DNA of 64,000 nt from Caldicellulosiruptor kronotskyensis 2002 (GTDB lineage Bacteria > Bacillota > Thermoanaerobacteria > Caldicellulosiruptorales > Caldicellulosiruptoraceae), in the NCBI RefSeq assembly GCF_000166775.1, contig NC_014720.1:2288501-2352500 (forward strand), in the 5' to 3' direction. Below the pieces are notes generated by a model. It did no database searches, had not been told where the DNA came from, and saw only the letters and a list, made by a program, of their open reading frames with translations. A program made the position numbers and the translations under genes. Every line of letters starts with the position of its first letter. Within the stretch, counting starts at the first letter, position 1. This document shows positions 43,730 to 54,696 of this stretch, piece after piece.

Positions 43730-44246
43730 ATATATCTTCCCCTTGAGAATCTATTGCAACAATGCATGGCAAGCTTTCGACCTCAATTTCACGAATTGCC
43801 TCTGCACCAAGGTCATCAAACATAACAATCCTTTGAGATTTTACACAGCTTTGAATCAACATTGCAGCACCACCAAATGTAGCAAGATAAACGCTGCCAT
43901 GTTTTTTAATTGCCTCTTTTACAGCGTCACTTCTTTTACCCTTTCCAATTAAAACCTTTATTCCAAGCTCAAGCATCATGGGAGTAAATACATCCATCCT
44001 GCCTGCTGTTGTTGGGCCACATGGTCCTATTACTTCACCTGGCTTTTCAGGACAGGGACCCATATAATATATCGCACCGTTTTTAAAATCTATTGGGATT
44101 TTTCTTCCTTTTTGAATCATTTCAAAAAGCCTTTTGTGAGCAGCATCCCTTGCAACAAAAAGTTTGCCATACACTAAAACTTCTTGACCACATTTTAGCT
44201 TCTGTATCTCCTCAGGATTTTGAACTGGAACATAAATCCTGTTCAA
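43689..44246 (-). CDS. fumB: Fe-S fumarate hydratase (class I) beta subunit
   Basis: The beta (C-terminal) component of two-subunit fumarase/tartrate dehydratase. Signatures are YMGPCPEKPGEVIGPCGPTTAGRMD near residues 61-85, KRSDAVKEAIKKHG and YLATFGGAAMLIQ. The two-subunit enzyme needs an alpha subunit carrying the 4Fe-4S cysteines, and none is adjacent. TTG at 44246 follows AAGGAAGGG and is preferred to the TTG at 44270. A ferredoxin gene lies upstream. Reaction: fumarate to malate, or a related hydro-lyase. Confidence 0.85.
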   Translation of the reverse strand: MNRIYVPVQNPEEIQKLKCGQEVLVYGKLFVARDAAHKRLFEMIQKGRKIPIDFKNGAIYYMGPCPEKPGEVIGPCGPTTAGRMDVFTPMMLELGIKVLIGKGKRSDAVKEAIKKHGSVYLATFGGAAMLIQSCVKSQRIVMFDDLGAEAIREIEVESLPCIVAIDSQGEDIYEIGPRKYAKDFR

Positions 44247-44312
44247 TTTCTTTTTCGCCCTTCCTTTCAACTATACAGATTTTTCTAATTTTGTTTCAAT
44301 TTATAATTTAAA

Positions 44313-44340
44313 GACCGGGCACTTGATTTTCTACCCGGTC
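44313..44340 (-). terminator. Terminator after the ferredoxin gene
   Basis: The stem GACCGGG/CCCGGTC is followed on the minus strand by TTTAAATTATAAATT, between the ferredoxin stop and the fumarase beta start. Confidence 0.75.
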
Positions 44341-44367
44341 CTAAGCTAATTTTGCAACTTTCAAGAA

Positions 44368-44541
44368 CTACTCTCTTGGCTTTGGAGCATCAACTGGACA
44401 TACATTTGCGCATGCACCGCATGAGATGCATTCTTCTTCGTTAATTACATACTTTCCATCGCCAGGGGATATGCACGAAACAGGGCATTCGCTCTCGCAT
44501 GCGCCGCATGAAATACAATCATCTGTGATGTAATATGCCAT
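44368..44541 (-). CDS. 2[4Fe-4S] ferredoxin
   Basis: A 57-residue electron carrier of the clostridial type. Two CxxCxxC...CP units are visible, CISCGACESECPVSC and CISCGACANVCPVD, each binding one 4Fe-4S cluster, with the pseudo-twofold spacing of this family. AGGAGG lies nine bases before the ATG. It likely serves low-potential redox enzymes, possibly including nitrogenase, but no partner is fixed by context. It is too short to be seen in a longest-frame scan with a 60-residue cut-off. Confidence 0.95.
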   Translation of the reverse strand: MAYYITDDCISCGACESECPVSCISPGDGKYVINEEECISCGACANVCPVDAPKPRE

Positions 44542-44697
44542 TTTATCTTTGCCTCCTTTTTGAAATTAGATTTACTTCTATAATAATACCACGATTTTGT
44601 GGTTTTTAAAATAGATTTTTAATTAGGTTTTTAAAAGGAAAGAATTAAGCAAAAGATTTTTAAGAAAAATAAGATATGAGGAGGTGAAAGCGTAAAG

Positions 44698-45309
44698 ATG
44701 AAAAAAATATTTGCATTTTTGAGCATCCTATTTTTTCTGAATTTTTCAAGTGCCTTTGCACAAACAAAGATTTATACCATCCAAAGCGGAGACACTCTGT
44801 GGAGTATAGCTGTTAAAAATCAAGTTAGTATAAGCGAACTTTTAGCAGCAAACCCTCAGATCAAAAATCCAAGCTTAATATTTCCCGGACAAAAGATAAA
44901 TATCCCCAATCAATCCGATTTTAAATCTTTTGAGGATGAAGTAATAAGACTTACAAACCAAGAGCGCGCAAAAGCAGGGCTTGCGATACTTAAGTCAAAT
45001 TGGCAGCTTTCACGCGTTGCCAAATACAAATCTCTGGATATGGCAAGCAAAAACTATTTTTCACACTATTCCCCAACTTATGGCTCGCCATTTAAGATGA
45101 TGGAAAGTTTTGGGCTCAAATTTTCTGCAGCAGGGGAAAATATTGCGTACGGGCAAAAATCACCTCAAGAGGTTGTTCGTTCATGGATGAACTCCCCAGG
45201 GCACAGAGCAAATATTCTTAGCCCCTCTTTTACTGAAATTGGTGTTGGGGTTGCAAAAAATAGCAAGGGAGTTTTGTATTGGACCCAGATGTTCATAAGA
45301 CCATACTAA
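44698..45309 (+). CDS. Secreted LysM and CAP (SCP/YkwD) domain protein
   Basis: The signal peptide (about residues 1-21, ending AFA) is followed by one LysM domain (YTIQSGDTLWSIAVKNQVSISELLAANP, about 25-70), which binds peptidoglycan, then a CAP domain of the YkwD type (about 78-203) with LTNQERAKAG, MASKNYFSHYSP, GENIAYG and WMNSPGHRANIL. The CAP active-site residues His, Glu and His are present. The layout is like spore-coat or cell-wall proteins of Bacilli. AGGAGGTGA precedes the start. Confidence 0.9.
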   Translation: MKKIFAFLSILFFLNFSSAFAQTKIYTIQSGDTLWSIAVKNQVSISELLAANPQIKNPSLIFPGQKINIPNQSDFKSFEDEVIRLTNQERAKAGLAILKSNWQLSRVAKYKSLDMASKNYFSHYSPTYGSPFKMMESFGLKFSAAGENIAYGQKSPQEVVRSWMNSPGHRANILSPSFTEIGVGVAKNSKGVLYWTQMFIRPY

Positions 45310-45356
45310 ATTGAAAATAATAAAAAAGTAATATATTTATGGATTCTGCAAAATTA

Positions 45357-45404
45357 AAAGCAGGGGCTGTCAAAAATTATTTTGAGATGGACAGTCCCTG
45401 CTTT
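45357..45404. terminator. Bidirectional terminator between the LysM-CAP gene and cimA
   Basis: The arms AAAGCAGGGGCTGTC and GACAGTCCCTGCTTT pair with one bulge, have A- and T-runs on the outer sides, and lie between convergent genes. Confidence 0.85.
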
Positions 45405-45408
45405 ATAT

Positions 45409-46989
45409 TTATTTCCCCACTTTTTCTTTGCAAAGCTTATACTCCAGTGAGTCAACAAGTGCAATCCAGCTTGCATTGACAATGTCTGTTGAAACACCTA
45501 CAGTTGTCCAGGTGTCTTTTCCGTCTGTTGACTCAATCAGAACTCTTACCTTTGCAGCAGTTGCTGTCTCGGCGTTGAGCACTCTTACTTTGTAGTCAAC
45601 AAGATGAACCTCTTTGAGCTCGGGATAAAACTTTTCCAAAGCCTTTCTCAAAGCACTATCTAAAGCATGAACAGGACCATCACCTTCTGCAGCAGTGATT
45701 GCTGTAACCCCATCTACTGCAATCTTTACAATTGCAGATGAGCTGTACTCTACTGCCGGTTCATTAATGAGAACTTTAAATTCTTTGAGAGTAAAGAACG
45801 GCTGGTAAAGTCCCAGCTTTTTCCTAATTAACATCTCAAATGAAGCCTCTGCAGACTCAAACTGATACCCTTCATTCTCAAGGCGCTTTAGCTCATCAAT
45901 AATCTCTTTTGTGACAGGTGAGTCTTTTGTAACTGTCGGGTCAATTTCGCGAATCTTGTCAAGAATTGTAGCCCTTCCGGCAACCTCAGACAGTACTATT
46001 CTTCTTGTGTTTCCAACAATCTCAGGGTTAATATGCTCAAACGAAGCTGGATTTTTCTTGACAGCATCAATGTGCATTCCTGCCTTGTGAGTAAATGCAT
46101 AAGCTCCAACATATGGTGCGCGCTCGTTTGGAATCATGTTTGCTATCTCTGCAACATACCTTGAAAGAGATGTCAGGTGTTTTATGTTCTCATCTGGTAC
46201 ACATTTAAAACCAAGCTTTAGCTGAAGATTTGGAATGAGCGTGATAAGGTCTGCGTTCCCACACCTCTCACCATATCCGTTTATAGTTCCCTGTACCTGA
46301 CGAGCTCCTGCCAAAACAGCCATGATTGAGTTTGCAACAGCCATACCTGTGTCGTTGTGACAGTGAATTCCAATCAATGTCCCAGGAAACATCTCAACAA
46401 CTTCTTTTGTGATGTTGTAAATATCCATTGGGAAGGTGCCACCGTTTGTATCGCACAGGTCCAAAGAATCTGCTCCTGCTTCCTTTGCAACCTTTAAAGT
46501 CTCCAAAGCGTATTTTCTGTTATTCTTGTACCCATCAAAAAAGTGCTCTGCGTCAAATACAACATACTTGCCTAAGGACTTTAAATATTTTATTGTATCA
46601 TAAATCATCTGAAGATTTTCATCCTCTGTTGTTTTTAAAACCTCTTTAACATGAAAATCCCATGACTTGCCAAAGATTGCAACAGCTTCGGTGTCAGCTG
46701 CAATTAATGACTGGATGTTAGGGTCATCTTTCACGTCAATTCCCACTCGTCTTGTCGAACCAAAGGCAATAAGCGTTGCATTTTTCAGTTTCATCTTTTT
46801 AACTCTTGCGAAAAACTCCTGGTCTTTGATGTTAGAGCCGGGATTGCCTGCTTCGATGAATTTTACACCAAATTTGTCAAGTCTCTCTACAATCTTGAGC
46901 TTATCTTCCAAAGTGTATGAAATTCCACCAGCCTGAGCACCGTCTCTTAAGGTTGAGTCATAAATGATGATGGTCTTATTATCTTCCAC
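45409..46989 (-). CDS. cimA: (R)-Citramalate synthase
   Basis: Condenses pyruvate and acetyl-CoA to citramalate, the threonine-independent entry to isoleucine. An HMGL-type barrel has YDSTLRDGAQAGGISYTLEDK at the start, GNPGSN, HCHNDTGMAVANS, and a C-terminal allosteric LeuA-dimer domain. DGAQ, in place of the DGEQ of isopropylmalate synthase, is the CimA form. The GTG at 46989 has GGAGGG eight bases upstream and replaces the longer ATG frame at 47016. It follows leuA on the same strand after a terminator (47018-47050). Confidence 0.88.
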   Translation of the reverse strand: MEDNKTIIIYDSTLRDGAQAGGISYTLEDKLKIVERLDKFGVKFIEAGNPGSNIKDQEFFARVKKMKLKNATLIAFGSTRRVGIDVKDDPNIQSLIAADTEAVAIFGKSWDFHVKEVLKTTEDENLQMIYDTIKYLKSLGKYVVFDAEHFFDGYKNNRKYALETLKVAKEAGADSLDLCDTNGGTFPMDIYNITKEVVEMFPGTLIGIHCHNDTGMAVANSIMAVLAGARQVQGTINGYGERCGNADLITLIPNLQLKLGFKCVPDENIKHLTSLSRYVAEIANMIPNERAPYVGAYAFTHKAGMHIDAVKKNPASFEHINPEIVGNTRRIVLSEVAGRATILDKIREIDPTVTKDSPVTKEIIDELKRLENEGYQFESAEASFEMLIRKKLGLYQPFFTLKEFKVLINEPAVEYSSSAIVKIAVDGVTAITAAEGDGPVHALDSALRKALEKFYPELKEVHLVDYKVRVLNAETATAAKVRVLIESTDGKDTWTTVGVSTDIVNASWIALVDSLEYKLCKEKVGK

Positions 46990-47017
46990 TTCATTTTCCC
47001 TCCTTTTTGATATCAAA

Positions 47018-47050
47018 AAAGCCCAGCCTGTGATTTTTAGGCTGGGCTTT
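47018..47050 (-). terminator. Terminator or attenuator before cimA
   Basis: The stem AAAAGCCCAGCC/GGCTGGGCTTTT has T-runs on both sides, 30 bases before the cimA start and 32 bases after the small gene at 47082. It may end the ilv-leu transcript or act as a leader attenuator for cimA. Confidence 0.75.
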
Positions 47051-47081
47051 TAAAATTCAATCTCAAATTTGATTGCAAATT

Positions 47082-47246
47082 CTAAAGATGCCCTAAGGGT
47101 CTTTTCAAAAACCCTCTTTGCTCATACACAGGCCAAAATGGGTGCAATGCGGCATATGAAATTTTATAAATCCACTTAATTATTCTCTTTTTAATTATTG
47201 AAATAACGCTAATAATTGTGATTGCGCCGCATATTCGTATTATCAT
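47082..47246 (-). CDS. Possible small membrane protein
   Basis: A 54-residue frame with a hydrophobic N-terminal half (MIIRICGAITIISVIS..) and a basic middle. The ATG at 47246 has AAAGGGGTG seven bases upstream, better than the start at 47270. It lies in the leuA-cimA spacer. No family is recognised, and it could be chance. Confidence 0.35.
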   Translation of the reverse strand: MIIRICGAITIISVISIIKKRIIKWIYKISYAALHPFWPVYEQRGFLKRPLGHL

Positions 47247-47324
47247 TTTTTGCACCCCTTTGACCCTCAAGTTTTATTTGCTAATTATTTTAAACCCAAT
47301 TTAAAAAATTGTAAAGAGTCAATT

Positions 47325-48848
47325 TTACTCCTCTGAAATTTTATACAGCATCTTATTTATAGCATTTACATACGCCTTTGCGCTTGCTTCTAAAATATCT
47401 GTAGATAAGCCTCTTCCCAAAAACGCTTTGCCATCCTTCTTAATTCTGACTGTTACCTCGCCAAGAGCATCCTTGCCCTGGGTGACAGCCTTTATGCTAT
47501 AATCATCAAGTTCAACCTGAAGACCTGTAATTCTGTCAATTGCCTTGAAGATTGCATCAACAGGACCATCACCTGTCGCCGCCTCTTCAAACTCCTCCTC
47601 ACCCGATTTTATCCTTACAGATGCAGTTGATATAAGACCGTTTCCGCTTATTATCTGGAACCTCACAAGCTCATATGTCTCTGGAATATTGAGCGACTTT
47701 TGTTCTAAAAGTGCCTCAATGTCTTTGTCAAGCACAACCTTCTTTTTATCTGCCAAAACTTTAAACTTTTCAAACGCAGCGTCAATTTCTTCTCTTGTGA
47801 GGTCTGTATATCCAAGCTCTTTGAGCCTTTCTTCAAACGCATGGCGGCCAGAATGCTTACCCAAAACCATCCTGTTCTTAGGGAGACCAATTGATACAGG
47901 GTCAATAATCTCATAAGTAGTTCTTTCCGAAAGTACACCATGCTGATGAATCCCAGACTCGTGCGCAAAAGCATTTGCACCAACTATTGCTTTGTTTGGC
48001 TGAACAAATACACCTGTAAGAGAAGACACAAGCTTGCTTGTTCGATAAATCTGGGTTGTATCTATCAAAACATCAACATCATAAAAGTCTTTTCTTGTCT
48101 TAAGAGCCATAACAATTTCCTCTAAGGCAGCATTCCCAGCCCTCTCACCAAGACCGTTTATTGTACATTCAACCTGATGAACCCCTTCTTCTACCGCTGC
48201 AAGTGAGTTTGCAACAGCAAGACCTAAGTCGTTGTGGCAGTGAACTGAAATTTGAACCTTGTCAATGTCAGGAATGTTTTCTTTTATTGCTCGAATAATC
48301 CTTTTCATCTCTTCAGGTGTTGTGTAGCCTACCGTGTCTGGTATGTTTATAACTGTTGCACCAGCCTTTATAACAGCGTCAAATACCTTTATCAAAAACT
48401 CAATCCTTGAACGTGTTGCATCCTCACATGAAAACTCTACATCAGACACATATCTTTTTGCATATTTTACCATAGCAATTGCTCGCTCGAGTACCTCATC
48501 TTCTGTCATCTTGAGCTTGTATTTCATATGAATATCACTTGTTGCAATGAATGTATGAATTCTTGGGGATGAAGCCTTTTTGAGTGCTTCATATGCTCTG
48601 TCTATGTCTTTTTCAATCGCTCTTGCCAAAGAGACTATTACTGCATCCTTTATATTCTCAGATATTACTTTTATTGCCTCAAAATCGCCAGGAGAGGCTA
48701 TTGCAAATCCTGCTTCTATTACATCAACTTTGAGTTTTTCAAGCTGTTTTGCAATCTCAAGCTTTTCATTAACGTTGAGCGACACACCTGGTGTTTGCTC
48801 ACCATCTCTGAGCGTGGTATCAAATATTTTTATCACTCTTTTTCCCAT
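47325..48848 (-). CDS. leuA: 2-Isopropylmalate synthase
   Basis: First committed step of leucine synthesis: 2-ketoisovalerate plus acetyl-CoA. It is a 507-residue protein with [18 protein letters not shown] at residues 6-23, [20 protein letters not shown] near residue 202, the linker GRHAFEERL and a C-terminal regulatory LeuA-dimer domain with [12 protein letters not shown]. It ends the ilvB-ilvN-ilvC-leuA cluster, starting 16 bases after ilvC. Leucine feedback control is expected by family. Confidence 0.95.
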   Translation of the reverse strand: MGKRVIKIFDTTLRDGEQTPGVSLNVNEKLEIAKQLEKLKVDVIEAGFAIASPGDFEAIKVISENIKDAVIVSLARAIEKDIDRAYEALKKASSPRIHTFIATSDIHMKYKLKMTEDEVLERAIAMVKYAKRYVSDVEFSCEDATRSRIEFLIKVFDAVIKAGATVINIPDTVGYTTPEEMKRIIRAIKENIPDIDKVQISVHCHNDLGLAVANSLAAVEEGVHQVECTINGLGERAGNAALEEIVMALKTRKDFYDVDVLIDTTQIYRTSKLVSSLTGVFVQPNKAIVGANAFAHESGIHQHGVLSERTTYEIIDPVSIGLPKNRMVLGKHSGRHAFEERLKELGYTDLTREEIDAAFEKFKVLADKKKVVLDKDIEALLEQKSLNIPETYELVRFQIISGNGLISTASVRIKSGEEEFEEAATGDGPVDAIFKAIDRITGLQVELDDYSIKAVTQGKDALGEVTVRIKKDGKAFLGRGLSTDILEASAKAYVNAINKMLYKISEE

Positions 48849-48864
48849 TAAAAACCCCTCACCC

Positions 48865-50381
<1,517 letters not shown>

Positions 50382-50431
50382 CTTTTTACATCCCCCTATC
50401 ACCAAAAATTTTAGCAAGCTTAATTAAACCC

Positions 50432-52039
50432 TTAAGGTATAGTTGGCTCATCAGGGCTTGTTACAACTTCAAGTAAAAACGGACCCTTGTGGCTTTTCAT
50501 AATCTCAATAGCCTCTTTTAACTTTTCTTTGCTCTCAAGCCTCATACTCTCAATGCCATATGCTTTTGATAATATCATAAAGTCAGGGTTACCATCCAAA
50601 CATGTTGCAATAAATCTGCCTGTGCATCTTTTCTTTTGAAGCTCATATACCATTCCAAGCCTTGTGTTGTTGAAAAGAACAATTTTAATCGGCACCTGTT
50701 CTCTTTTAATGGTAGCAAGCTCCTGCAAAAGCATCTGAAAACTTCCATCACCAGTGATGCTAATTACCTCCTTCTCGGGTCTACCAAACTTCGCGCCAAT
50801 TGCAGCAGGGACACCATATCCCATTGTACCAAGTCCACCCGAAGTTATAAATGTCCCTGGTTCTTTTATATACAGATTATGAGCTGCCCAAATCTGATGC
50901 TGCCCAACATCTGTTGTGATTATATAATCTCCATTGTACGCCCTTGAAATTTCTCTTAGCACATCATAAGGATGAAGCTTGTCATCATCTGGAAGAACTT
51001 TCTTTTGCGCTTTAATCTCATAAGCCCAAAAATCTTTTCTTTCTGAAATTCTTTTATTAACCTCTGAAAGCACCTGTTTTGCATCGCCAACAATTGGAAT
51101 GTTTGTATCAACATTTTTGCCTATCTCAGCAGGATCAATATCTATATGAATAATCTTCATATCCTCAGTGATCTTTGTATCACCCAAGGCTCTGTCTGCA
51201 AGCCGCGCACCTATCACAATTAAAAGATCTGCCTGTCTGAGCGCTAAATTTGCCTCTTTCTGACCATGTGAACCTATCATGCCAAGATAGTAAGGATGGT
51301 CTGTTGGAATAGAACCAATTCCCATTAGGGTTGAAATCACAGGGATTTTTTGTTTTTCTATCAAAATTTGCAGCTCTTGTGATGCGCCTGATGCAATAAC
51401 TCCACCACCGCTGCATACAACAGGTCTTTTTGAGCTTTCTATCGCTTCTACTGCCCTTTTTATCTGCAGAGGATGCCCTTTTTCTTTTGGCTTGTAGCCA
51501 GGAATATCAATTTCTTTTGGGATTTCAAATTCAATCTCCTGCATCTGAACATCTATAGGAACATCTATCAAAACAGGCCCACGTCTTCCTGTTGAGGCTA
51601 TATAGAATGCTTCTTTTAAAATCCTTACAATTTTTTTAGGGTCTTTTACAAGATAGTTATGCTTGGTAAACGGAGCTGTTGCCCCTGTTATATCCACTTC
51701 TTGAAACACATCTTTTCCAATTAAACTTGAATTTACCTGACCTGTGATAGCCACAATAGGAACTGAATCCATATATGCAGTTGCAATGCCAGTTATAAGA
51801 TTTGTAGCACCAGGCCCAGAGGTTGCAACGCACACACCTACCTTGCCAGTTGTGCGCGCATATCCACTTGCCTCATGAACTGCTGCCTGTTCTGTTCTCA
51901 CAAGGACATGCTTTATGTTAGAATCATAAAGAGCATCATAAAACGGATATATTGCCGCACCTGGAATGCCAAAGATAATCTCTACACCTTCGCTTTTTAA
52001 AACCTCTACCATTGCCCGTGCTACCGTCATCTTTGCCAT
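50432..52039 (-). CDS. ilvB: Acetolactate synthase large (catalytic) subunit
   Basis: A thiamine-diphosphate enzyme forming acetolactate or acetohydroxybutyrate. It is a 535-residue protein with the active-site glutamate region VRTEQAAVHEASGYAR near residue 45, TSGPGATNLITGIA, and the ThDP-binding GDGSFQMLLQELATIKRE...NNTRLGMV in the C-terminal third. First gene of the ilvB-ilvN-ilvC-leuA unit. No ilvD gene is in the window. The leader holds a terminator, so transcription may be attenuated. Confidence 0.96.
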   Translation of the reverse strand: MAKMTVARAMVEVLKSEGVEIIFGIPGAAIYPFYDALYDSNIKHVLVRTEQAAVHEASGYARTTGKVGVCVATSGPGATNLITGIATAYMDSVPIVAITGQVNSSLIGKDVFQEVDITGATAPFTKHNYLVKDPKKIVRILKEAFYIASTGRRGPVLIDVPIDVQMQEIEFEIPKEIDIPGYKPKEKGHPLQIKRAVEAIESSKRPVVCSGGGVIASGASQELQILIEKQKIPVISTLMGIGSIPTDHPYYLGMIGSHGQKEANLALRQADLLIVIGARLADRALGDTKITEDMKIIHIDIDPAEIGKNVDTNIPIVGDAKQVLSEVNKRISERKDFWAYEIKAQKKVLPDDDKLHPYDVLREISRAYNGDYIITTDVGQHQIWAAHNLYIKEPGTFITSGGLGTMGYGVPAAIGAKFGRPEKEVISITGDGSFQMLLQELATIKREQVPIKIVLFNNTRLGMVYELQKKRCTGRFIATCLDGNPDFMILSKAYGIESMRLESKEKLKEAIEIMKSHKGPFLLEVVTSPDEPTIP

Positions 52040-52065
52040 AAATACAATCCCACCCTTTATATATG

Positions 52066-52099
52066 AAAAGTCCGACCATGCTACTTTAATTTGTCGGAC
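52066..52099 (-). terminator. Leader terminator of the ilvB operon
   Basis: The stem GTCCGAC/GTCGGAC (52070-52076 with 52093-52099) is followed by TTTTC on the minus strand, between the promoter and the ilvB start. It is a candidate attenuator for the branched-chain operon. I see no T-box consensus or leucine-rich leader peptide. Confidence 0.6.
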
Positions 52100-52151
52100 A
52101 ATTGCTTTTTTGCTAATAGCTTTTTGTTATTTTCAAATTAAATTTTGAAAT

Positions 52152-52180
52152 ATTTTAGCACGTATTTTTATTCGTGTCAA
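52152..52180 (-). promoter_or_regulatory. Promoter of the ilvB-ilvN-ilvC-leuA operon
   Basis: TTGACA (52175-52180), a 17-base spacer and TAAAAT (52152-52157) on the minus strand, about 110 bases before ilvB. Confidence 0.8.
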
Positions 52181-52212
52181 GGAATTTAGGTGCAAAGACT
52201 ATTACAATCTTT

Positions 52213-53007
52213 TTAACTTTTTTTAAATGCTTTTTCAACTATAAAATCTGAAAGGTGTGGAAAAAGGCGGGTAAAAAGCACAAATATATAGTCTTTTTTT
52301 GATGTGTAGATCTCTTTTCTGTTCATCTCTATCCCTCTGATAATTCTTCTTGCAGCAACATCTGGCGAAAGCCTTGAAAGCCGAACTTCATCTTCTGGAT
52401 ACGGCTTTCCTAAAGCTTTTTTTCTAAAACTTGTTGAAATAGAACCTGGATATGCATTTAAAATATTTATGTTATATTTTTTAAGCTCCATTCTTGCAAC
52501 ATCTGCCAAGCTTGATAGTGCAGCCTTTGATGCTGTATATCCACCTGTAAATGGCACAGGTCTTTTTACACCAAGCGAACAAATATTCACAATTGTACCT
52601 CTTCCCTGCTCTTTGAAAAAGGCTATTCCATACTTCATAATATAAAAAGCACCAAAAAAGTTAGTATCAAATACCTTTTTAAGATCAAGAACATCGATTT
52701 CTTCCACTTCACATCTCAAGCCAACTCCTGCGTTGTTAATTAAGACATCTGCCGTTTTTAGCTCATCTTTTATGATTTTAAATGCATCTTCACAATCTTT
52801 TTTAAAGCTTATATCTGCCTTTATTAAAAATAGATTTTTTGAAAACATCGTAAGCTCATTTTGAAGCCCTTTTAAAGACTCTTCTGACCTTGAAATGGCA
52901 ACAACCTTTGCACCTTTTTCAAGTAAAATCTTTGTCATTTCCTTCCCAAGACCAGATGTTGCCCCTGTAATAATGATGGTCTTATCCCTCCAGAAATCTT
53001 TTCTCAT
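52213..53007 (-). CDS. Short-chain dehydrogenase/reductase
   Basis: A classical SDR of 264 residues. The cofactor motif is TGATSGLGKEM near residue 13, NNAG near residue 90, with catalytic Ser in NICSLGV and the YxxxK triad in YTASKAA near residue 158. The DhbA/YqjQ-type C terminus is short and basic. The substrate is not assignable. It begins 23 bases after the metallo-hydrolase gene and may be co-transcribed. Confidence 0.85.
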   Translation of the reverse strand: MRKDFWRDKTIIITGATSGLGKEMTKILLEKGAKVVAISRSEESLKGLQNELTMFSKNLFLIKADISFKKDCEDAFKIIKDELKTADVLINNAGVGLRCEVEEIDVLDLKKVFDTNFFGAFYIMKYGIAFFKEQGRGTIVNICSLGVKRPVPFTGGYTASKAALSSLADVARMELKKYNINILNAYPGSISTSFRKKALGKPYPEDEVRLSRLSPDVAARRIIRGIEMNRKEIYTSKKDYIFVLFTRLFPHLSDFIVEKAFKKS

Positions 53008-53030
53008 GCGGCACTACCACCTTTTAAGAA

Positions 53031-53825
53031 TTATGATGATATTTCAATCACATCTCCCACACCACAAACTTTTAGCTTATTTGCCAATTCGTTACCAAAA
53101 TAAATTAATGCTTCTGTCCCAGAGCAGTGAAGAGGTACAAGCTTATAGATTCTCTTTTCCTTGAAAAACTGACAAAGCCTTTTAAAATCATCTTTTTGAA
53201 AATTCTTTGAATGAAATCCGCCGATTACTGCGAAGATGCTCTGAGAAAAACATTTTTCCACTTTTTCTATAATATTCTCAATTCCGTTGTGACTGCAGCC
53301 GACAATAAGTATAAGTTTGTCATCTTCCTTAACTACAAGAGATTGTTCTTCTAAAAACAAATCGCTTTGAAACCGACCATCTTTGAGAATATAAAACTCA
53401 TTAGATTCCTTACCTGAGGTAACATTCACCACAAAAATACCATCAAATATCTCATAGACATCTTCATTAACAACCTTAAACCTTGCCATGTCAAACCTTT
53501 CAAAATTTTCACCTATAAATTTGTACTCCCCTTCTCTATTGGCAAACTTTTTCTCAAAAAATCCATTGTGCACCCAAATATTACAATCTGTTCTTTCAAT
53601 AAGAAATTTAAGTCCACCAGTGTGGTCATAATGGGCATGGCTAAGGACCACAGCATCAAAATCAAAGCCCACACCCATCTTCTCAATGTTTTTCACAATG
53701 GCATTTGTTTGCCCACAGTCAAACAAAATCTTTTTGTCATCTTTTTCAATCAAAATCGAAAGACCATGTTCAGCTAAATACCCGCCTTTGAACGTCCAGT
53801 TGTTGACAAGTATTTTGGCTTTCAT
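53031..53825 (-). CDS. MBL-fold metallo-hydrolase
   Basis: A metallo-beta-lactamase-fold protein of 264 residues. The metal site HAHYDHTGG near residue 62 is intact, with later ligands in VGCSHNGIEN and the C-terminal LHCSGTEAL. Its style (FDCGQTNAI, then GGFHSKNF) resembles the 7,8-dihydropterin-6-methyl-4-(beta-D-ribofuranosyl)-aminobenzene-phosphate synthase group. The exact substrate is unknown. It lies between the amidohydrolase and SDR genes on one strand. Confidence 0.85.
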   Translation of the reverse strand: MKAKILVNNWTFKGGYLAEHGLSILIEKDDKKILFDCGQTNAIVKNIEKMGVGFDFDAVVLSHAHYDHTGGLKFLIERTDCNIWVHNGFFEKKFANREGEYKFIGENFERFDMARFKVVNEDVYEIFDGIFVVNVTSGKESNEFYILKDGRFQSDLFLEEQSLVVKEDDKLILIVGCSHNGIENIIEKVEKCFSQSIFAVIGGFHSKNFQKDDFKRLCQFFKEKRIYKLVPLHCSGTEALIYFGNELANKLKVCGVGDVIEISS

Positions 53826-53880
53826 TCTAAAAAAGCCTCTCTTTCTAATTTGCCATTTACTAATCTATACACAAAACGTC

Positions 53881-54696
53881 TTAGTTTGCCCTATGGACAA
53901 TTTTGAGTCCAAGTAGCTGCTGCGCATTCTTCCAAAAAATCTTTTCTTTCTCTTCTTCAGAAAGTTTTAAGCTATTAACATGCTCAACTTCTCTTTTCTG
54001 GTCTTTCCAGGGAGAGTCTGTTGCAAACAAAATCTTATCTATGCCGTGTTTCCTGAAAATTTCTTCTGGATTTTGTATATCAACTTCACCAAAGAAAAAG
54101 GATGTATCAAGATACACATCTTCACCTATCAAATACTCAAGCGTCTCATCAAAAAACCTATATCCACCCATATGCGCTGCAACAATCTTTGCACCCGAAA
54201 AATCTTTTAGAACCTTATGAAGCTTTTTTGGTGTACAATGGTAAGGTGGCATAAAAGCCGGGTCAACTCCGCTGTGAAAAAGTATAATCATATCGTTTTG
54301 GAAAATAGCATCATAGATTGGATACATCTTTTTGTCATCTACAAAAAAATCCTGATAATCAGGGTGAAATTTTACTCCCTTAAAACCTTGTGATTTTAAC
54401 CATTCAATTTCTTGCTGCCACTCATCAAACTCAGGATGAACTGTTCCAAAACAAATTATGTCCTTGTTTTCTTCCATTACCGACAAGGCCCATCTGTTAA
54501 TTGACCTTGTTTGCTGAGGTTTTGTTGCAATGGGCAGAACCACGCACATGTCAATTCCAGCTTTTTTAGCAGAGTCTTTCAGACCTGACAAAGTACCGTT
54601 GTGATAATATGGCATACCAGAATTTTGTGAAAGCTTTGACATTGCTCTTGGTGCAAGTTCATCTGGAAAACAGTGGGTGTGAAAGTCTATAATCAT
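53881..54696 (-). CDS. Amidohydrolase-family metal-dependent hydrolase (amidohydrolase 2)
   Basis: A TIM-barrel amidohydrolase of 271 residues (PF04909-like). It shows the N-terminal metal motif DFHTHCFPDE, a barrel His in VKFHPDYQD and AAHMGG, and the C-terminal catalytic Asp in LFATDSPW. Members include decarboxylases and lactonases; the substrate is unknown. AGGAG precedes the ATG. The first 86 codons, with the upstream spacer, are duplicated at 59503-60410. Confidence 0.82.
   Translation of the reverse strand: MIIDFHTHCFPDELAPRAMSKLSQNSGMPYYHNGTLSGLKDSAKKAGIDMCVVLPIATKPQQTRSINRWALSVMEENKDIICFGTVHPEFDEWQQEIEWLKSQGFKGVKFHPDYQDFFVDDKKMYPIYDAIFQNDMIILFHSGVDPAFMPPYHCTPKKLHKVLKDFSGAKIVAAHMGGYRFFDETLEYLIGEDVYLDTSFFFGEVDIQNPEEIFRKHGIDKILFATDSPWKDQKREVEHVNSLKLSEEEKEKIFWKNAQQLLGLKIVHRAN

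Noticed and set aside
52152-52180. CodY site at the ilvB promoter
   Set aside because: AT-rich stretches resemble the motif only weakly, as expected by chance in this base composition.
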